In this document: positions 57,687 to 64,000 of the stretch, one piece after another
Position numbering within the stretch: the stretch's first letter is position 1
How the letters are laid out: every line of letters begins with the position of its first letter
Source of the DNA: Cerrena zonata
Taxonomy: Eukaryota > Basidiomycota > Agaricomycetes > Polyporales > Cerrenaceae
Assembly (NCBI GenBank): GCA_038087015.1
Contig: JASBNA010000006.1
Coordinates: 744,001 to 808,000, forward strand
Length of the DNA stretch: 64,000 nucleotides
Direction of reading: 5' to 3'
Translations under genes and position numbers: made by a program
Notes under the pieces: model-generated
The model's input: the letters and a program-made list of their open reading frames with translations, nothing else
Database searches by the model: none
Told to the model about the DNA's origin: nothing

Positions 57687-59298
57687 ATGGTCGATTCCCC
57701 CATTGATCCTGCTGAAGAACTCGCCGTAACGTTCCAGCCACCCCTAGCGTTGCAAAGGAGAGGATGGGTCTTTGATATCTTACGCCGCGAGCATGTTTCT
57801 GAAGTAAGTCGCGCAGGATACTTGTCCCGATCATATCCTGATATTCTGATCAATCCAAATAGATTCTAGACATAGGTTGTGGAGAAGGCGAGCTTATATC
57901 ATGTCTCTGCAACGCACCACCTTGGTTGCCTCCCCCACCTCCATCCATCCTTCCACCCTCTAAATCTGGTGTAATTCTGCCTTCTCCGCCTGAGATAGAT
58001 CGCGATGGAGGACCCGCCTTCAGTTCAGGCCATGAAGAATATATTAGTGTCAAACGCATACATGCCTTAGACATATCTGATTCAGATTTGGAGTTTGCTC
58101 AAGAGGAGACCGCACCACGACCTGCTTCAGAACCAGGGTCATGGCATCGCGTTCTTCCTCGGTGGGAAGAACTCGATGTCAGCATTTGGAAAGGAAGCTT
58201 GGATGTGTACAACCCCCAATTTGTCGATATTGAATGTATAATCTCAACCGAAGTGTATGTAGATCTTACATGTCGCGCGAATGATAACCATATACCCACT
58301 GCTTTACCGGGACTAGCATTGAGCATCTGCCCGAAGATGTACTCAGTCGATTCGCACCTATGTTGCTAGGTGCATATCATCCGCGCCTTCTGGTGATTAC
58401 GACGCCTTCGTTCACTTTTAACGAACGGTTTGTCGCACCTGATGCGCCGTTAGGGACCAGGAAAGGCTATCCCGATCCTACGGGTAGAACAAACAGGGTG
58501 TTTAGACATGATGACCACAAGTTCGAGTGGACCGTTGACGAATTCAGTCACTGGTGTCGAACCGTGGCGAAAGAGTGGGGGTACGATGTGGACATCAGTG
58601 GCGTTGGTAAATCTGTGGAGGCAGATCCTTGGGGTCGAGATGAAAGATTAGGGTTTGCTAGTCAGGTAGCCGCATTCACCAGAAGAGAGGGAGAACAAGC
58701 ATCGCGTAGACGACAACTTCTTGCTTGGAAGAATAACACGCCGGAGGAACAGAATAGTATCCAACACGAGTTGCTCGTTACACATCATCATGTTGCTCAT
58801 ACCAGCAGCCGAAACCCAGGAACCCTCAGGTCGATAGGTGACGCGGTCAAAAACAAAATGGAGGAGTGGCGAGAATCTGAAGCATCCATTCGCCAATTTT
58901 GGTTTGAAGAAGACATCAGTACACTATGTGGAGGATGGGTCGAACTGCTTGTGGCGGCAGTTGATGAACATCCAGAGTTACAGCTAGTGCAAACTAACCC
59001 AGAAGGTAGATGGTTCGTCAACCTCCCCGGATTATCACCGACAACATCCGAAATGTGGGGTGAAAACGCTGTAGAGGAGACGGAGAGTCTTGAAACGTCG
59101 AGTGTGGATACTATATCTGTCCCTTCTGAAGACGGGGACGGTTGGAACCAGGGTTCAAAGACGGACAGCGACTTTGATGGAGGTTGGGTTTCATCAGAAC
59201 AGCCTTCAAGTTCTCAAGAGGACTGGAGTCCTTCAGGTTGGTCAGAGAATCAGGATGTTGTAGGTTGGGGGCATAGCGGAAACGATAGTTCATGGTAA
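57687..59298 (+). CDS. HEN1: Small-RNA 2'-O-methyltransferase HEN1 with WG-rich tail
   Basis: Three exons: 57687-57803, 57863-58254 and 58317-59298, with introns of 59 and 62 nt, 496 aa. HEN1 methylates the 2'-OH at the 3' end of small RNAs and protects them from decay. Visible motifs: SAM-binding ILDIGCGEGELI, an ALDIS-type strand, then IECIISTEV|IEHLPED with the metal-binding ExxEH residues, LLVITTPSFTFNERF, and GYPDPTGRTNRVFRHDDHKFEW with the partner His and substrate-binding residues. The core matches the HEN1 methyltransferase domain; the N-terminal RNA-binding domains of plant HEN1 are absent, as in animals and other fungi. From about residue 405 the C terminus is acidic, Ser-rich and studded with Trp next to Gly (MWG, DGW, GGW, SGW, GWG), which resembles an Argonaute hook. 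Its start lies 124 nt from that of the divergent HNH gene. Confidence 0.93.
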
Positions 59299-59457
59299 TA
59301 ATGGTAAAAAGTAGAGTCCGTGAATTAGAACTAGAGGTCCATATATGATACAACACCTGTCGTACGTTTAATCGTGACATGACTTAAGTGGATCATACTG
59401 ACTTACAAGGTATAAAGGAATCTTAATGTCACTGAAGACACAAGTACCTTCCCCCAA

Positions 59458-59773
59458 TCACTCTGTTACGAAGGTCCTCTTCGGTCCTACAACAATGTGA
59501 ATACGTGGTCATGTCAAATGAGAAGTATCACTAACTTTCTAGAGGATGCAGTTGCGCAAGATATGTGACCATCCACATGAGGTAACAGGCCGACAAGGCA
59601 AGCATAACGCTTGTTCGAACCAAACTAGAGCGATACTAAATTAGACGGGTGACATTTAGGACTGAAGACTATACGTACGTTTGTTGGGGCCCTTTCGGTG
59701 TGAAAAGCCAGGCTCCCAGCATCAGTCCAAGAACTATTACAAGCACAAATACCACGGGCAGCGACGAAGACAT
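59458..59773 (-). CDS. VMA9: V-type H+-ATPase subunit e
   Basis: Three small exons: 59773-59679, 59624-59536 and 59486-59458, with introns of 54 and 49 nt, giving 70 aa, close to yeast Vma9 (73 aa). Two membrane helices are present: LPVVFVLVIVLGLMLGAWLF, then TPKGPQQT|LVRTSVMLALSACYL and MWMVTYLAQLHPLE. The TPKGP and YLAQLHPL words are diagnostic. It is a subunit of the membrane Vo sector that pumps protons into vacuoles and endosomes. The last exon (RPKRTFVTE) is chosen because its GTTAGT donor and GTTGTAG acceptor give the expected basic end; without it the protein would stop two residues after HPLE at 59531. The first Met of the longer upstream open frame is not used, since the family starts right at the first helix. 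Confidence 0.9.
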
Positions 59774-60130
59774 GATGTCTATGAATGAAGGAACTAAGAG
59801 TTGGTGGGTAACGTCAGGCCGATCGCTGGAGGTGGAAAGCACAGCATCATGTGACCCTTTTCCAAATTTGGTAACCGTATAGGTAAGTTCAACCACCAAC
59901 GGTATCGGATTTGTACTTCTGAATCTATACTTCGACCTTCACACTAGAGTTCAACACTACTTATCCGACCCACACTATTCTATCCTCATTATAATCATTA
60001 CCTATCTCGAATCAATCTAGTATCTCGGAAACAAGATAGTATTCCGCACTGCGCAGAATTCTCTCAGACTACACAATCAACTTCACTCTACTTTAAGTTG
60101 AAAACATCTAACAACTAATCAACTATACAC

Positions 60131-61259
60131 ATGGCTAACAAAGAAAACTGGAGAGCTTCCCACACCAACCGTCCGAGACCATTGGCTTGCAAGGCGATAC
60201 TGGCGGACTTGTTGAACATTGCACGTGAGCAAAACTGTGCAGTCGTTGGCGTGCCCAAGGTTCGTTCTACGACCGTTGTCAATATGATCGAAACAAATCT
60301 CTTTTCCACCCCGATAGAAATATGCGGATCCGGAGAACTCGATGTTCGCTCTACTACCCTCAGAAAATATCAATCCCTCCAAGCCTACGGAACCTGACTT
60401 CATTTCGTACACCTTCCAGAAAGATGTTGGAGATAGATCCCGTGCTAGCAACGCCTCTGATTCTTTATCCGCAAGTTTAGAACACAGCTATAGCGAGGAA
60501 GATTCCTATGAAGACAGCGACTCTTGTGACATCGTCGGCACTCTTTCTGCTGAGGGCTCATTCGTTCCTTCTGAGGTTTCCCGTTACTTTTCAAACCCAC
60601 AACATGGTATGTATATCCTTAGTTGTCTTAAAAATTGTGTATTGATAATAATAGTGACAGACCTCATTGGTACAATTCGCTGTCCATCGTTCTTCTTCGA
60701 CGCCTTCGCTCCAACTCGGCCCTCTAAAGGTCTCCACGTACAAACCAAAAATCCCCTTGAATATGATGGCTTTGGCGAAGATACTGTGGATTACTACCCG
60801 GTCAAGCTCCCTCATCAAGAGAAGACTATACTAGTCGAACCTGCCTCTCGCGACGTGCTCCCGGCCGACCTCCTCAATTACACCCGTCACTCAACGGTAT
60901 CTGCTTCCGCCAGTTCTGTCAGCCGAGTCGAGGAACTCAACAATCAGCCTTCTTTCGTTCTACTCCCGACCAAGAATTCTGGCTCTGAGGTGTTACTTGT
61001 CAGCTCTAGCTTTAGTACCTCTGGCGACTTGAATCAGCTTGCCTTGGAGGACTCCGTATATGATCAGGATGACGAAACCGGAAAACCCAATTCAACCACA
61101 ACCATCGTCCCGGTCCCTTTGCAATCCTCCATATTTAACTTTGGGTTGAACGGTGTCTTCCGTGTTCCGACTACAACCGTCGTTTCTGTCAACCTCATGC
61201 AACCGGCGGTGAATTATGGCATGTTGAGGATTGTCCCCAGGCTGGCCTGTGGGCTGTGA
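60131..61259 (+). CDS. Hypothetical serine-rich protein
   Basis: Three exons: 60131-60259, 60318-60606 and 60661-61259, with introns of 58 and 54 nt in phase, giving 338 aa. The N terminus (MANKENWRASHTNRPRPLAC) has a short helix with two Cys; the middle is a Ser/Asp/Glu-rich disordered region (SLEHSYSEEDSYEDSDSCD); the rest is Ser/Thr/Val-rich with scattered hydrophobic strands and no clear domain, signal peptide or membrane helix. The second intron is a multiple of three with no stop, so it would be translated through by a naive reading. I do not recognise the family. It starts about 360 nt upstream-divergent from VMA9. Confidence 0.7.
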
Positions 61260-61808
61260 AGACGAGAGGAGAAAAGGCATACGGCACCCTTATACATGGA
61301 ATCTAAGAATATCCAACTACTATCTGCACCATGTACCTAGGCTCTGCTCGGGCTGATCTGACAATGATGACTATATTTATACCTGTCTGAAGGATTACAT
61401 AGACGTCCTATTCCCCCCCTTATTCTCTTACTGAAATCGCCTAGAAAAGTTCATCGCGCTTACGACTATTATATGGAATCGAGAGGTTGAGCAAGTGAAC
61501 TCCGAGGCTCCTCTGCCGATAATAAAACACTTCATTCAGCTTGTTTACCAGTCCGTTTCGGAAACCACTCTCTATCATTTCTGACGTGTTGATTCATGGA
61601 CGTTATGTATCGGATTTTAATGAATCAACTCGCACTACAAGGCTACTGCAGCAAGCCTTCATAAAACTAATCAAACACAATCCAAGTTCGTAGCATTAAA
61701 GATAAATCCCATTAAGTCTCAAACAAAGGTTCAAGATGATAGTACTTTCTACTGGGTATAAAAACACTATGAGTAGAGGATAATAATCGTTTCAAGCATC
61801 TAGAGCAT
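61260..61808. other. Intergenic region between convergent genes
   Basis: About 550 nt, AT-rich, 3' flanks of the hypothetical gene and CYP51. No features recognised. Confidence 0.4.
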
Positions 61809-63755
<1,947 letters not shown>

Positions 63756-64000
63756 CTTGACCAAACCCTGAGCTGCAGAAATGCAACGTCGACGAGGGCG
63801 AGGACGAGTGGGAGCGGTTGGAGGATGTGCGTGGAAGGCTGAACTATTTGTACCCACCATTTTCCTATCGAACGATTCTGGCAATAGCTCGCGTGTTACG
63901 TAATCCCATTTGGCAATTGGTCTACCACAATTCTAGCTGCGATACAGGCCCACCCAGGACGCGCCCGTCGAACGATATGTTTTTTATTTATTGGGAAACG

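Overview
This window is nuclear DNA of a filamentous basidiomycete, most likely an Agaricomycete. The evidence is dense, short GT-AG introns (mostly 48-70 nt, often several per gene), Agaricomycete-type families (two DUF6535 membrane proteins, F-box proteins with a mostly beta-strand C-terminal half, an HNH-domain protein, a CmcJ/GA4-desaturase-like protein) and fungal housekeeping genes (TPS1, ERG6, ERG11/CYP51, MGM1, VMA9). No bacterial operons, CRISPR arrays, rRNA or convincing tRNA genes were seen. Gene models below were spliced by hand from intron signals and reading phase; start codons and first exons are the least certain parts.

Layout. 0-7 kb: the 3' end of an unknown gene, a single-pass membrane protein, a three-copy 50-bp repeat, and an acidic membrane-anchored protein built from duplicated phase-0 exons. 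7.9-11.3 kb: two F-box-type genes. 11.7-14.9 kb: a SERINC/TMS1 membrane protein and an SDR oxidoreductase. 16.5-21.7 kb: a large mitochondrial-type PPR protein divergent from ribosomal stalk protein P0. 22-24.3 kb: first DUF6535 gene. 25.8-28.3 kb: trehalose-6-phosphate synthase. 29.2-30.4 kb: a secreted proline-rich protein. 31.7-32.9 kb: sterol C24-methyltransferase. 33-35.8 kb: repeat-rich, gene-poor DNA with a TA-flanked inverted-repeat element (MITE). 35.9-42.4 kb: a LYR-motif protein, a small mitochondrial protein, replication factor C subunit RFC5 and the second DUF6535 gene. 44.1-52.3 kb: an SCP2-domain protein, the mitochondrial dynamin MGM1, a DapA-type aldolase, Mediator MED22 and a GH30 hydrolase. 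53.1-63.8 kb: a RAD51D-like recombinase, a CmcJ-like oxygenase, an HNH protein, the small-RNA methyltransferase HEN1, V-ATPase subunit e, an unknown protein and CYP51.

Functional threads. Sterols: ERG6 and ERG11 are both here, with an SCP2 lipid-transfer domain protein. Genome maintenance: RFC5 and a RAD51 paralogue. RNA silencing: HEN1, with a tryptophan-glycine-rich tail that looks like an Argonaute hook. Mitochondria: MGM1, the PPR protein, the LYR protein and a 147-aa protein.

Sequence integrity. Several conserved genes carry single lesions in otherwise intact frames: two 1-nt frameshifts in TPS1, one in the SCP2 gene, in-frame TGA where tryptophan is expected in ERG6 and probably in the HNH gene, and frame breaks in the first F-box gene and the first DUF6535 gene. 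These are either base-level assembly errors or real lesions, and need raw reads to decide.
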